In this document: positions 32,569-41,316 of the stretch, piece by piece
Layout of the letters: every line of letters starts with the position of its first letter
Numbering within the stretch: the stretch's first letter is position 1
Source: Streptomyces parvus
Lineage (GTDB): Bacteria > Actinomycetota > Actinomycetes > Streptomycetales > Streptomycetaceae
DNA length: 64,000 bases
Assembly (NCBI RefSeq): GCF_014648875.1
Contig: NZ_BMRY01000005.1
Location: 372,001-436,000 of the forward strand
Reading direction: 5' to 3'
Made by a program: the position numbers and the translations under genes
Notes under the pieces: model-generated
Seen by the model: the letters and a program-made list of their open reading frames with translations, nothing else
Databases searched by the model: none
What the model was told of the DNA's origin: nothing

Positions 32569-34032
32569 TCAGCCGGGCCAGACGATCGCCTGCGTCTCGC
32601 TGTAGGCGTGCAGGGCGTACGAGCCCACATCCCGCCCCACCCCGCTCTTCTTGAACCCGCCGAACGGGGCCTCCATGTTCCGCCCGACCGTGTTGACGCC
32701 GACCCCGCCCGCCCGCAGCCGCCGGGCAACGCGGAAGGCGCGGGCGACATCGCCGGACCAGACGTAGTCGATGAGGCCGTAGTCGCTGTCGTTGGCCAGC
32801 GCGATGCCTTCCTCGTCGTCGTCGAAGGGGACGACGACCACGACCGGCCCGAAGATCTCCTCGCGGACGACCCGCATGTCGGGGGTGCAGCCGGCGAGGA
32901 GGGTGGGGGCCACGTAGAAGCCCCGGTCCAGGTGGGCGGGGCGGGCGCCGCCCGTGACCACCCGCGCGCCCTCCTTCCGGCCGAGTTCCACGTACGCCTC
33001 GACGCGGTCGCGGTGGGCGGCGGAGATGACGGGGCCGACGACCGTGGCCCGGTCGGCGGGGTCGCCGACGGTGAGCGCGTCGGCGTACGCGGCGAGCCGG
33101 GCGATCAGCTCGTCGTGCCGGGACCGGTGGACCAGGACGCGGGTCGGAGCCGTACAGATCTGTCCGCTGTAGAAGGAGAAGGTGGTCCCGATCCCCGCGA
33201 CGGCGGAGCCCGGATCCGCGTCTTCCAGGACGAGCGCGGCGCCCTTCCCGCCCAGCTCCATCAGCTGCCGTTTCATCCCGCGCCCGCACACCTCCGCGAT
33301 GCGCTGCCCGACGGCGGTGGAGCCGGTGAAGCTGACCATGTCCACGTCCGGGGAGTCGACGGCGGCCTCACCGGCTTGTGCGCCCGAGCCGGTGACCACG
33401 TTCACCACGCCCGGCGGAACACCCGCCTCCGCGAGGGCGGCGGCCATCCGGAGGACGGAGAGCGGGTCCTGCGGGGCGGGCTTCACGACGACCGTGTTGC
33501 CCATCGCGAGGGCGGGTGCGATCTTGCCCGCCGGGTTGGCCCACGGGTTGTTGTACGAGGTGATGCAGGTGACCACGCCGACCGGCTGGCGGACGGCCAG
33601 CGCCCCGAAGACCCCGGCCTTCCCCATCGGCCCGGCCTCGTTGATCTGGGGTGCGACGGCCTCCTCGACCGGCTCCAGCGCGCCGCGCGCGTACCGCCGG
33701 AAGCGGGCGATGCCCACCCCGACCTGCATCCCCCGCGCGGTGGAGCCGGTGGCCCCGCTCTCCCGCCGGGCGATCTCGGCGTGGGCGGGGAAGTCGCGCT
33801 GGATGATGTCCGCCGTACGCTCCAGGATCGCGGCACGCTCCTCGGGGCGGGTCCGCGACCAGGCCGGGAAGGCCGCCTTCGCCGCCGCTGCCGCCTCGTA
33901 CACCTGGGCGCGGCTCGCCTCGGGGGCGAGGCCCACGGTCTCCTCGGTGGCGGGGTCGACGACCTCGTAGTGTCCGTCGGCGGGTTCCACCCACTCCCCG
34001 CCGATGAACAGCCGCTCGGACACGGGGCTCAC
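32569..34032 (-). CDS. NAD(P)-dependent aldehyde dehydrogenase
   Basis: 487 aa. Catalytic Cys293 in SGQICTAPTR; general base Glu in MELGGKGA; NAD site VSFTGSTAVGQRIA; C-terminal EEIFGPVVVVVPF and PFGGFKKSGVGRD. It starts with GTG overlapping the amidohydrolase stop (GTGA), so it is co-translated with it. Oxidises an aldehyde to an acid in the cytosol; substrate unknown, presumably a product of the same cluster. Confidence 0.94.
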   Translation of the reverse strand: MSPVSERLFIGGEWVEPADGHYEVVDPATEETVGLAPEASRAQVYEAAAAAKAAFPAWSRTRPEERAAILERTADIIQRDFPAHAEIARRESGATGSTARGMQVGVGIARFRRYARGALEPVEEAVAPQINEAGPMGKAGVFGALAVRQPVGVVTCITSYNNPWANPAGKIAPALAMGNTVVVKPAPQDPLSVLRMAAALAEAGVPPGVVNVVTGSGAQAGEAAVDSPDVDMVSFTGSTAVGQRIAEVCGRGMKRQLMELGGKGAALVLEDADPGSAVAGIGTTFSFYSGQICTAPTRVLVHRSRHDELIARLAAYADALTVGDPADRATVVGPVISAAHRDRVEAYVELGRKEGARVVTGGARPAHLDRGFYVAPTLLAGCTPDMRVVREEIFGPVVVVVPFDDDEEGIALANDSDYGLIDYVWSGDVARAFRVARRLRAGGVGVNTVGRNMEAPFGGFKKSGVGRDVGSYALHAYSETQAIVWPG

Positions 34033-35768
34033 GCCGTACTCACCGTCCGGGTGTCACGGCCCGAGCGCAGCACCGTCCCCGGCACGGCGCCCGTCACCTT
34101 GTCGTCGCGCAGGGTCTCGACCCCGTTGACGCGAACGGAGACGATCCCGATGGCCTTGGAGTCCAGGCGCGGGCTGTCCCCGGGCAGGTCGTGGACGAGG
34201 GTCGCGGGTCCGGCGTCGATCCGCTCGGGGTCGAACAGGACGAGGTCGGCGTGGAAGCCCTCCTCGATCCGGCCGCGCTCGCGCAGCCCGAAGAGCCGGG
34301 CGGGATCGTCGGTGAGCATGCGGACGGCGGTGGGGAGCGGGAGGAGCTTGCGCCCGCGCAGACAGTCGCCGAGGAAGCGGGTGGTGTACGGGGCCCCGCA
34401 CATCCGGTCCAGGTGCGCGCCCGCGTCGGAGCCGCCGAGCATGACGTCCTCGTGCTCCCAGGTGCGCTGCCGCAGCGCCCAGGAGTCAGGGTCGTTGTCG
34501 GTGGGCATCGGCCACAGGACCGTACGCAGGTCGTCGGCGGCGCAGATCTCGACGAGGCAGTGGAAGGGGTCCTGGCCGCGCTCGGCCGCGATGTCGTTCA
34601 CGACGCGTCCCCTGAGGCCTTCGTTGGCGGCGCTGTACGTGTCCCCGATGACGTACCGGCCGAAGTTCGCGAGGCGGCGGAAGACCCCGGCCTCCTTGCT
34701 GTCGGCGCGGCGCAGCATCTCGGCGCGGGTCGCGGGGTCCCGGAGGCGTTCGATGCGCTCGGGGACGGGGAGGGCGAGGATCTCGCCCCACCCGGGAATG
34801 AGGTTGAGGGCGCAGAAGGTGCCGAGCGACATGTTCATGGGGGTGAGGATCGGCATGGTGAGCGCGACGATCCGGCCGCCGGCCGCGCGGGCACGTTCGC
34901 TCGGTATCAGCTGGCGCGGTACGCGTTCGGGGACGGCGGCGTCGATGGTGAGGACGTTCCAGTTGAGCGGGCGTCCGGCGGCGGCGGTCATGTCGACGAG
35001 GAGGTCGATCTCCTCGTCGGAGAACTGGTCCAGGCATCCGGCGACGATCGCTTCGAGCTGGGTCCCCTCGTGCTCGCCGACCGCGCGGGAGAGGGCGAGA
35101 AGCTCCTCGGGGCGGGCGTGCCGGGAGGCGACGGGTTCGCCGTCGCCGTCGGAGTGGGTGGACGACTGGGTGGTGGAGAGCCCCCAGGCGCCCGCGTCCA
35201 TCGCGTCGTGGAAGAGCGCGAGCATGGCGTCCAGTTGGGCGGGGGTGGGCTGCCCGCCGACGGCGTCCGCGCCCATGACGTGCCGCCGCAGGGCGCAGTG
35301 CCCGACCATGAACCCGGCGTTGACGGCGATGCGCCCTTCGAGGGCGTCGAGGTACTCGCGGAAGGTGGACCAGGTCCAGTCGACGCCCTCCTCCAGGGCG
35401 GCGAGGGCCATCCCCTCCACCCGCGACATCATCCGCCGGGTGTAGTCGGCGTCCTCGGGGCGGTCGGGGTGGAGCGGGGCGAGGGTGAACCCGCAGTTGC
35501 CGCCCGCGACGGTGGTGACGCCGTGGTTCATCGAGGGGGTGGCGTAGGGGTCCCAGAAGAGCTGGGCGTCGTAGTGGGTGTGCGGGTCGACGAACCCGGG
35601 GGCGAGGACGAGCCCGTCGGCGTCCTCACTGGTGACGGCCTCTTCGGTGACGGTCCCGGGCTCGGCGATGACGACGATCCGGCCGCCGCGGATGCCGACG
35701 TCGGCGGGGTACGCGGGTCCGCCGGTGCCGTCCACGACGGTCGCGCGGCGGATGAGGTGGTCGAGCAT
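34029..35768 (-). CDS. D-aminoacylase-like amidohydrolase
   Basis: 579 aa from the ATG at 35768 with AAGGGA upstream; the open frame to 35906 is not supported. Amidohydrolase-superfamily barrel with PGFVDPHTHYDAQLFWDP (metal-binding HxH), GNCGFTLAP and MLGGSDAGAHLD (metal Asp), and a composite beta domain at both ends. This is the N-acyl-D-amino-acid deacylase branch; many members act on other cyclic amides or N-acyl substrates. First gene of the ALDH operon. Confidence 0.92.
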   Translation of the reverse strand: MLDHLIRRATVVDGTGGPAYPADVGIRGGRIVVIAEPGTVTEEAVTSEDADGLVLAPGFVDPHTHYDAQLFWDPYATPSMNHGVTTVAGGNCGFTLAPLHPDRPEDADYTRRMMSRVEGMALAALEEGVDWTWSTFREYLDALEGRIAVNAGFMVGHCALRRHVMGADAVGGQPTPAQLDAMLALFHDAMDAGAWGLSTTQSSTHSDGDGEPVASRHARPEELLALSRAVGEHEGTQLEAIVAGCLDQFSDEEIDLLVDMTAAAGRPLNWNVLTIDAAVPERVPRQLIPSERARAAGGRIVALTMPILTPMNMSLGTFCALNLIPGWGEILALPVPERIERLRDPATRAEMLRRADSKEAGVFRRLANFGRYVIGDTYSAANEGLRGRVVNDIAAERGQDPFHCLVEICAADDLRTVLWPMPTDNDPDSWALRQRTWEHEDVMLGGSDAGAHLDRMCGAPYTTRFLGDCLRGRKLLPLPTAVRMLTDDPARLFGLRERGRIEEGFHADLVLFDPERIDAGPATLVHDLPGDSPRLDSKAIGIVSVRVNGVETLRDDKVTGAVPGTVLRSGRDTRTVSTA

Positions 35769-35812
35769 GACGGTTCCCTTCTGGGGGTTCCTTCTTCGGC
35801 TCGGTCGGGACA

Positions 35813-35853
35813 GCCGGGGTACGCACGCTTTCGGCCGCGGTACGTACCCCGGC
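35813..35853. repeat. Inverted repeat upstream of the amidohydrolase
   Basis: GCCGGGGTACG (35813-35823) and CGTACCCCGGC (35843-35853) are perfect 11-bp arms around 19 bases, 45-85 bases before the start. It could be an operator pair or a leader hairpin. Confidence 0.5.
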
Positions 35854-35904
35854 TCATCTGGGCGACGGTCCGGGAAGACGCCGCCCGGCTCCAGCGGCGG
35901 GGGC

Positions 35905-35970
35905 AAATCCAGCCTCGCCGGCGTTTGAGGCGAGTCTTTTCAGCCCCTCCGGCGATTGAGGAGCGGGGTC
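35905..35970. repeat. Dispersed Streptomyces intergenic repeats (tandem pair)
   Basis: Two related elements stand in a row: AATCCAGCCTCGCCGGCGTT followed by TGAGGCGAG, then CAGCCCCTCCGGCGATTGAG followed by GAGCGGGG. This is a well-known scattered Streptomyces intergenic motif; a complementary copy is at 21765. Confidence 0.6.
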
Positions 35971-35985
35971 CGGGGCAGCGCCCCG
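35971..35985 (-). terminator. Hairpin after the LLM oxidoreductase gene
   Basis: CGGGGC AGC GCCCCG-type stem four bases beyond the stop at 35989, at the end of the dispersed repeats. Confidence 0.5.
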
Positions 35986-35988
35986 AAA

Positions 35989-37113
35989 TCAGTTCGCCGC
36001 CGCCCGCATCCGCGAGGTCCGATGCACCGGATCCGTATCGATCCGCGGAATCACGTGCTCCCCGATCAACCGGATCGTGTTCATCGTGTCCTCGGGACTG
36101 ATCCCGATCGGCAGCCCGAAGCTCAGCTGGTCCGCCCCCGCCCGGTCCCACCGCCGGCACTGCTTCAGCACCTCGTCCGGGTCGCCGCAGATCATCAGCT
36201 CCTCCGCGATGAGCAGTTCGACGATCTCCTCGGTGTACTCCGGAAGCAGCTCCGGCCACTCCGGGATCCCCTCCGGCCGCGGGAACGTGTCGTGGTAGCG
36301 GAACAGCAGCGACTGGAGGTAGTTCAGGCCGCCGCCCACCGCGATCTCCACCGCCTTGGCGTGCGTCTCGGCGCAGATGGCCGTGGACGTCACCATCACG
36401 TTGTCGTTGACGAACGCCCCCACCGGCTCCGCGTCCTTGACCGCGTTCTTGTAGGACTCGACGACCCACTCCATGTCGGAGACCTTCTGCACGCTGAAGC
36501 CCAGCACCCCGAGCCCCTTCTTCCCCGCCATGGCGTACGAGGACGGCGACCCGGCCGCGTACCACATGGCCGGGTGCGCACCCCCGTACGGCTTCGGCAG
36601 GATCTTGCGCGGCGGCAGCGACCAGTGCTTGCCCTGGAAGCCCGCGTACTCGTCCTGGAGCCACATCCTGGGGAACTCGGCGATCGTCTCCTCCCAGAGC
36701 TCCTTCGTGTGGTTCATGTCGGTGATGCCCGGCATGAACCCGAGGATCTCGTGGCTGCCCGCACCCCGCCCGGTGCCGAACTCGAAGCGCCCTTCGGAGA
36801 GATGGTCGAGCATCGCGACCTTCTCGGCGACCTTCACCGGGTGGTTGACGGGCGCGAGCGGGTTGAAGATGCCGGAGCCGAGATGGATGCGCTCGGTGGC
36901 GTGCGCGAGATAGCCGAGGTACACGTCGTTGGCGGAGAGGTGCGAGTACTCCTCCAGGAAGTGGTGCTCGGAGGCCCAGGCGTACTTGAAGCCGGACTTG
37001 TCCGCCTGGATGACGTACTCGGTCTCCTCGATCAGCGCCTTGTGCTCTGCCTCGGGGTCCACCTTGGCACGCGCGGCGGGCACGTACCCCTGGACAAAGA
37101 GCCCGAATTCCAC
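35989..37113 (-). CDS. LLM-class flavin-dependent oxidoreductase
   Basis: 374 aa, GTG start. Bacterial luciferase-like: ASEHHFLEEYSHLSANDVYL, LGSGIFNPLAPVNHPVKVAEK, LDHLSEGRFEFGTGRGAGSHE and IPRIDTDP near the end. The EHHF motif and size fit FMN- or F420-using monooxygenases of the luxA-like group. An upstream palindrome (37149-37165) suggests repressor control shared with neighbouring genes. Substrate unknown. Confidence 0.92.
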   Translation of the reverse strand: MEFGLFVQGYVPAARAKVDPEAEHKALIEETEYVIQADKSGFKYAWASEHHFLEEYSHLSANDVYLGYLAHATERIHLGSGIFNPLAPVNHPVKVAEKVAMLDHLSEGRFEFGTGRGAGSHEILGFMPGITDMNHTKELWEETIAEFPRMWLQDEYAGFQGKHWSLPPRKILPKPYGGAHPAMWYAAGSPSSYAMAGKKGLGVLGFSVQKVSDMEWVVESYKNAVKDAEPVGAFVNDNVMVTSTAICAETHAKAVEIAVGGGLNYLQSLLFRYHDTFPRPEGIPEWPELLPEYTEEIVELLIAEELMICGDPDEVLKQCRRWDRAGADQLSFGLPIGISPEDTMNTIRLIGEHVIPRIDTDPVHRTSRMRAAAN

Positions 37114-37148
37114 GGAGGTTCACCGTCCTCAGGTTTCCTGGCGGCATT

Positions 37149-37165
37149 TCTGACACACCGTCAGA
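37149..37165. promoter_or_regulatory. CTGAC-type palindrome, site 1
   Basis: TCTGAC and GTCAGA flank five bases, 35 bp before the LLM gene start. One of three related sites in this cluster. Confidence 0.65.
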
Positions 37166-37209
37166 TTGCGATGCGACCGACTGTTCCACCGCCGCCGCGA
37201 CCCGTCAAT

Positions 37210-37228
37210 ACCTGACGCCCAGTCAGGT
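37210..37228. promoter_or_regulatory. CTGAC-type palindrome, site 2
   Basis: ACCTGAC and GTCAGGT, perfect seven-base arms around GCCCA, between the SDR stop and the LLM promoter region. Confidence 0.65.
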
Positions 37229-37236
37229 GCGGTGCT

Positions 37237-38034
37237 TCAGAAGGGACTGACCCCCGCCAGCCACCCCCCGTCCACGACGAACGGCTGACCGGTGATGTAC
37301 GAGGAGTCGTCGCAGGTCAGGAACAGCACCAGCGCGGCGACCTCCTCCGGCCGCCCGATCCGGCCCATCGGGAGGAGCTTGCGGTAGTACGCCTCCAGCG
37401 CCGCGCTCGACGCCGTCAGGTCGGCGTCCGGGTCCAGCAGCGCCGGGTTGGTCATCGCGGTGTCGACGGCCCCCGGACAGACGGCGTTGACCCGGATCCC
37501 CTTCCCCGCCAACTCCATGGCGGCGACCCTGGTGAGCCCCAGCACCGCGTGCTTGGTCGCGGCGTACGCGCCGACCAGCGGCATACCGGTCAGGCCGGTG
37601 TACGAGGACGTGTTGACGATCGTCCCGCCGCCCGCGGCCTCGATCTCCGGCGCGACGGCGCGGATCCCGAGGAAGGCCCCCGTCATGTTGACCCGCACCA
37701 CCTGTTCGAACTCCGCCAGCGGGGTGTCGACCAGTTCGTTGAAGCGCAGGATGCCCGCGTTGTTGACCAGCCCGTCGATCTTGCCGAAGGCGTCCTTGGC
37801 CACGGCGACGGCGGCGGCCCAGTCCCCTTCGTCGCCGACGTCCAGCCGCACGAACCGGGCGACGTCCGCCCCGGATTCCTCCGCCAACTCCTTTACCAGT
37901 TCCTCCCCTTGCTCGACCAGCACATCGGCGACGACGACCCGCGCGCCTTCGGCCGCGAAGAGCCGCGCCGCCTGCTCGCCCTGCCCGCGCGCCGCCCCCG
38001 TGACGAGGACGACCCGCCCGTCCAGCTTGCCCAT
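37237..38034 (-). CDS. Short-chain dehydrogenase/reductase
   Basis: 265 aa from the ATG at 38034, with GGGGAG six bases before it. Rossmann TGAARGQGEQAARLF, NNAGILRFNE, the catalytic Ser in NTSSYTGLTG and YAATK (Tyr/Lys), and a C-terminal GQPFVVDGGWLAG. This is a classical SDR (3-oxoacyl-reductase-like) using NAD(P)H on an unknown alcohol or ketone. Twelve bases separate it from the preceding LLM gene: one operon. Confidence 0.94.
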   Translation of the reverse strand: MGKLDGRVVLVTGAARGQGEQAARLFAAEGARVVVADVLVEQGEELVKELAEESGADVARFVRLDVGDEGDWAAAVAVAKDAFGKIDGLVNNAGILRFNELVDTPLAEFEQVVRVNMTGAFLGIRAVAPEIEAAGGGTIVNTSSYTGLTGMPLVGAYAATKHAVLGLTRVAAMELAGKGIRVNAVCPGAVDTAMTNPALLDPDADLTASSAALEAYYRKLLPMGRIGRPEEVAALVLFLTCDDSSYITGQPFVVDGGWLAGVSPF

Positions 38035-38045
38035 GACGTACTCCC

Positions 38046-38990
38046 CTACCTGCCGAGGTGCGGAGCGACGTCCGCACCGAACGCCGCCATCTGGTCCGTC
38101 AGTTCGTCCACGCTCCGGCTCCGGAAGCGGACCTGGATCTGGTGCACGCCGATCGCCGCGTACTCCCGCAACGACTCGGCCAGCTCCTCCGGCTTCCCGG
38201 CGAGCGTCCGCCGCCCCACGGGCCACCCGGGCTCACCGACGTACAGCGGCTCGGTGATCGCACCGACGACGATCGGCGCCTCGACACCGGCCTCCTCGCG
38301 CAGGGCGTGCAGCCGGACGATCTGCGCGGGCAACCGGTCCCGGGGGTCGCCCTGCGGCAGCCACCCGTCGCCGCGTACGGCGGCCCGGCGCACGGCGGCG
38401 GGCGACGAGCCGCCCACCCAGACCGGCACCCGCTCCTGGGCGGGCCGGGGCAGCTGCCCGAGCCCGCTGAACGCGAACCGCTCCCCCGCGAACTCCGGGT
38501 ACTCCTCGGGACCGAGCGCGGCCCGCAGCGCGTCGATGCTCTCGTCGAGGACACCGCCGCGCCCGTCGAAGTCGGCCCCGACCGCCTCGAACTCCTCCCG
38601 TACGTGCCCGGCCCCGACCCCGAGGATCAGCCGGCCGCCGCTGAGGTGGTCGAGGGTGGCGTACTGCTTGGCGGTGATCAGCGGATGGCGCAGCCCGACG
38701 ACGGCGACATGGCTCATGAGCAGCACGCGCTCGGTGACCCCGGCGAGGAAGGAGAGCGTGGCGACGGGGTCGTACCAGACGGTGCTCATGCCCGCCGCGA
38801 GCCGTCGCGGGATGGCGACGTGGTCGCAGCCGGCGATGTAGGCGAAGCCCCCGCGATCGGCGGCACGGGCGACGCGGACGAGATCGGCGGGGGTCGCCGC
38901 CGCCTCCCAGGGTTCCGCGTAGATGGCGCTCTGCGACTGGACCGGCAGCTGCATCCCGTACGACAGCGGCCCGTCGGGCGATATCGGCAC
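38046..38990 (-). CDS. LLM-class F420-dependent oxidoreductase (TIGR03619-like)
   Basis: 314 aa. A GTG start follows a perfect AAGGAGG at five bases. Motifs: YIAGCDHVAIPRRL, LMSHVAVVGLRHPLITAKQY, LDHLSGGRLILGVGAGHVRE and VPVWVGGSSPAAVRRA. The LGVGAGHVREEFEA signature is common in F420-dependent members. First gene of an operon with the SDR; a CTGAC palindrome lies 65 bp upstream. Confidence 0.92.
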   Translation of the reverse strand: MPISPDGPLSYGMQLPVQSQSAIYAEPWEAAATPADLVRVARAADRGGFAYIAGCDHVAIPRRLAAGMSTVWYDPVATLSFLAGVTERVLLMSHVAVVGLRHPLITAKQYATLDHLSGGRLILGVGAGHVREEFEAVGADFDGRGGVLDESIDALRAALGPEEYPEFAGERFAFSGLGQLPRPAQERVPVWVGGSSPAAVRRAAVRGDGWLPQGDPRDRLPAQIVRLHALREEAGVEAPIVVGAITEPLYVGEPGWPVGRRTLAGKPEELAESLREYAAIGVHQIQVRFRSRSVDELTDQMAAFGADVAPHLGR

Positions 38991-39054
38991 GGTGACCTCC
39001 TTCCCCTCCGGCCCGGAACGGTCCCGCCCCGGGCGACGGCCGCCATCGTCATAC

Positions 39055-39069
39055 CTGACGACCCATCAG
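39055..39069. promoter_or_regulatory. CTGAC-type palindrome, site 3
   Basis: CTGAC GACCC ATCAG, one mismatch, with the same five-base spacing as sites 1 and 2; upstream of the LLM/SDR operon. Confidence 0.5.
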
Positions 39070-39268
39070 ACAAGGGGGCGGCATGCCCACGAGTGCGCCG
39101 AGCCGACACCACCGCATCATCGACTTCACCGGCCGAACGCCCCCGACACCCCCTTTCACCAGGCGTTTTCGCGATCGCCAAGGAGCCGCGCGGCGCGAGA
39201 AACACGACAGCCGCACGCCTCTTGCCCGAGCCGTCGACCCCCCTCTATGTTCGCCGGACAGGAATGGG

Positions 39269-39280
39269 GAAAGCGCTTTC
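39269..39280. promoter_or_regulatory. LacI-type operator upstream of the pectate lyase
   Basis: GAAAGCGCTTTC, a perfect 12-bp palindrome with the CG centre of LacI-family operators, 122 bp before the pectate lyase start. Confidence 0.65.
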
Positions 39281-39401
39281 TAGATGTCCGCGGAGAACCT
39301 CCCGGAGAAGGGATCGCGAGGGCGGGCACGGGGGCGCATCGATTGACATGCACCTGACATCAGGGGCATCACGGATCACCCGAAGACACAGGGAGACGAA
39401 C

Positions 39402-40949
39402 ATGAGGCAACCCGTCACACGACGGCTGCAGGCGGCACTGGCCACCCTGGCGCTCGCCGCCGCAGCCGGCGGCATCGTCCTGACGGCGCCCGAGGCGTCG
39501 GCCGCGGCCGGCAGCGCCACGGGCTACGCCACCCAGAACGGCGGAACCACCGGGGGCGCCGGCGGACAGACCGTGCGGGCCACCACCGGCACCGCGATCC
39601 ACGCGGCCCTGTGCGGCCGCGCCGCCGCCGGCACGCCGATCGTCATCGAGGTCGAGGGCACCATCAACCACGGCAACACCAGCAAGGTGTCCGGCAGCAG
39701 CTGCAACACGGCCGACGGCGTGATCGAGCTGAAGCAGATCAGCAACGTCACGATCGTGGGCGTCGGCGGCGGCGCCGTCTTCGACCAGATCGGCATCCAC
39801 ATACGCGAGTCCAGCAACATCATCATCCAGAACGTGACCGTCAAGAACGTCAAGAAGTCGGGGTCCCCCACCTCCAACGGCGGTGACGCCATCGGCATGG
39901 AGTCCGGTGTCCGCAACGTCTGGGTCGATCACACGACCCTGGAGGCGTCGGGCGGCGAGTCCGAGGGATACGACGGCCTCTTCGACATGAAGGCCGACAC
40001 CCGGTACGTGACCCTCTCCTACAGCATCCTGCGCAACTCGGGCCGCGGCGGCCTGGTGGGGTCCAGCGAGAGCGACGTCTCCAACGGGTTCGTCACGTAC
40101 CACCACAACCTGTACGAGAACATCGACTCCCGCGCGCCCCTGCTGCGGGGCGGCGTCGGCCACATGTTCAACAACCACTACGTGCGGATCAACTCGTCCG
40201 GCATCAACTCCCGCGCCGGCGCCCGCGCCAAGGTGGAGAACAACTACTTCGAGGACTCCAAGGACGTCCTGGGCACCTTCTACACCGACGCCGCCGGCTA
40301 CTGGCAGGCCGACGGCAACACGCTGGACAACGTGACCTGGTCGAGCCCCGGCGAGGACAACAACCCGGCCGGGCCCGCCATGGAGTCCACCACCACCGTC
40401 AGCATCCCCTACGCCTACTCCGCCGACGCGGCCGGCTGTGTGCCGGACGTCGTGAGTCGTACGGCGGGCGCGGGCAAGGGCCTGAAGGTCTCCGACGGCA
40501 ACTGCACGGTCCAGCCGCCGACCGAGCCCACACCCGGGCCCACCGATCCCACCCCGGGGCCCACCGATCCCACGCCGCCCGGCGGGACCAACCTCAGCAT
40601 CGGCGCCGGATCCGACGGATCCAGCAAGGCATCCGGGACCAGCTTCGGCCACCTGCGGGACGGTGACCTGACCACCTACTGGTCGCCCGCCGGTTCGACC
40701 GGACACGCCTCGATCAAGTGGGACTCCGCCACCGCCGTGTCCTCGGTCGTCATCCGGGAGGCGGCGGGCTCCGCCGGCACCATCGGGGCCTGGCGGCTGC
40801 GCGACGCCGACGCCGGAACCGTCCTGGCCTCCGGCGACGGAGCGGGGACCATCTCCTTCCCGCGCACCACCCTGCGCAAGATCACCTTCGAGATCGTCGG
40901 CTCGACCGGCTCCCCGAGGATCGCCGAGTTCGAGACCTACGCCGACTGA
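39402..40949 (+). CDS. Secreted PL1 pectate lyase with C-terminal carbohydrate-binding-like domain
   Basis: 515 aa; ATG after GGGAG. Signal peptide to about residue 35 (LALAAAAGGIVLTAPEASA). Parallel beta-helix lyase: GGGAVFDQIGIHIRESSNII, NVWVDHTTLEASG, YDGLFDMKADTRYVT and YHHNLYENIDSRAPLLRGG with the catalytic-region Arg. A PTPGPTDPTPGPTDPTPPGG linker joins a ~110-aa F5/8-type discoidin-like domain (LRDGDLTTYWSP to the end). Cleaves polygalacturonate outside the cell by beta-elimination. Confidence 0.95.
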   Translation: MRQPVTRRLQAALATLALAAAAGGIVLTAPEASAAAGSATGYATQNGGTTGGAGGQTVRATTGTAIHAALCGRAAAGTPIVIEVEGTINHGNTSKVSGSSCNTADGVIELKQISNVTIVGVGGGAVFDQIGIHIRESSNIIIQNVTVKNVKKSGSPTSNGGDAIGMESGVRNVWVDHTTLEASGGESEGYDGLFDMKADTRYVTLSYSILRNSGRGGLVGSSESDVSNGFVTYHHNLYENIDSRAPLLRGGVGHMFNNHYVRINSSGINSRAGARAKVENNYFEDSKDVLGTFYTDAAGYWQADGNTLDNVTWSSPGEDNNPAGPAMESTTTVSIPYAYSADAAGCVPDVVSRTAGAGKGLKVSDGNCTVQPPTEPTPGPTDPTPGPTDPTPPGGTNLSIGAGSDGSSKASGTSFGHLRDGDLTTYWSPAGSTGHASIKWDSATAVSSVVIREAAGSAGTIGAWRLRDADAGTVLASGDGAGTISFPRTTLRKITFEIVGSTGSPRIAEFETYAD

Positions 40950-41020
40950 CAGGGGCCGTCGCCCGGCGACCGGCCGTGCGACGCCCCACTCCGGCACCCC
41001 GTTCCCCGCACACCGGCAAA

Positions 41021-41055
41021 GGCCCGCACCCCCCGCTCGGCGGGGGGTGCGGGCC
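41021..41055. terminator. Strong hairpin after the pectate lyase
   Basis: GGCCCGCACCCCCCG and its perfect 15-bp complement flank CTCGG, about 70 bases past the stop. It probably serves both convergent genes. Confidence 0.85.
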
Positions 41056-41185
41056 CTGCTAGGTGCCGGGCGCACGACGGCGGTGCGTCGAGTGGGCATG
41101 GCGGTACTCCTCCGGACGAACGGCGGCGGAAGACGGGCGAGAGGTGATCGGGGAACGGCCGCGGGTGGCAGGCGGCGGGTGGACG

Positions 41186-41250
41186 GCGAAGGGCCGAAGC
41201 CGCGAAGGGCCAGAGCTGCCGAAGGGCCAGAGCCGCGAAGGGCCGGAGCG
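41186..41250. repeat. Short tandem repeat between the two pectate lyase genes
   Basis: About four imperfect copies of GCGAAGGGCCRGAGC with 16-17 base period start at 41186, 41202, 41219 and 41235, in the intergenic stretch 41056-41316, which otherwise holds no supported gene. Confidence 0.6.
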
Positions 41251-41316
41251 GCGCTCTCCGGGGTGGTGGAAAGCATGCGGTGCCGCTCCGGCCGGTTCAT
41301 CGGGGGTACGCGCCGG

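Larger units (their letters stand above)
38991..39401. other. Divergent regulatory region
   Basis: This 411-base stretch separates the minus-strand LLM/SDR operon from the pectate lyase. It holds CTGAC site 3 (39055) and the LacI-type palindrome (39269). I see no supported gene. Confidence 0.6.
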
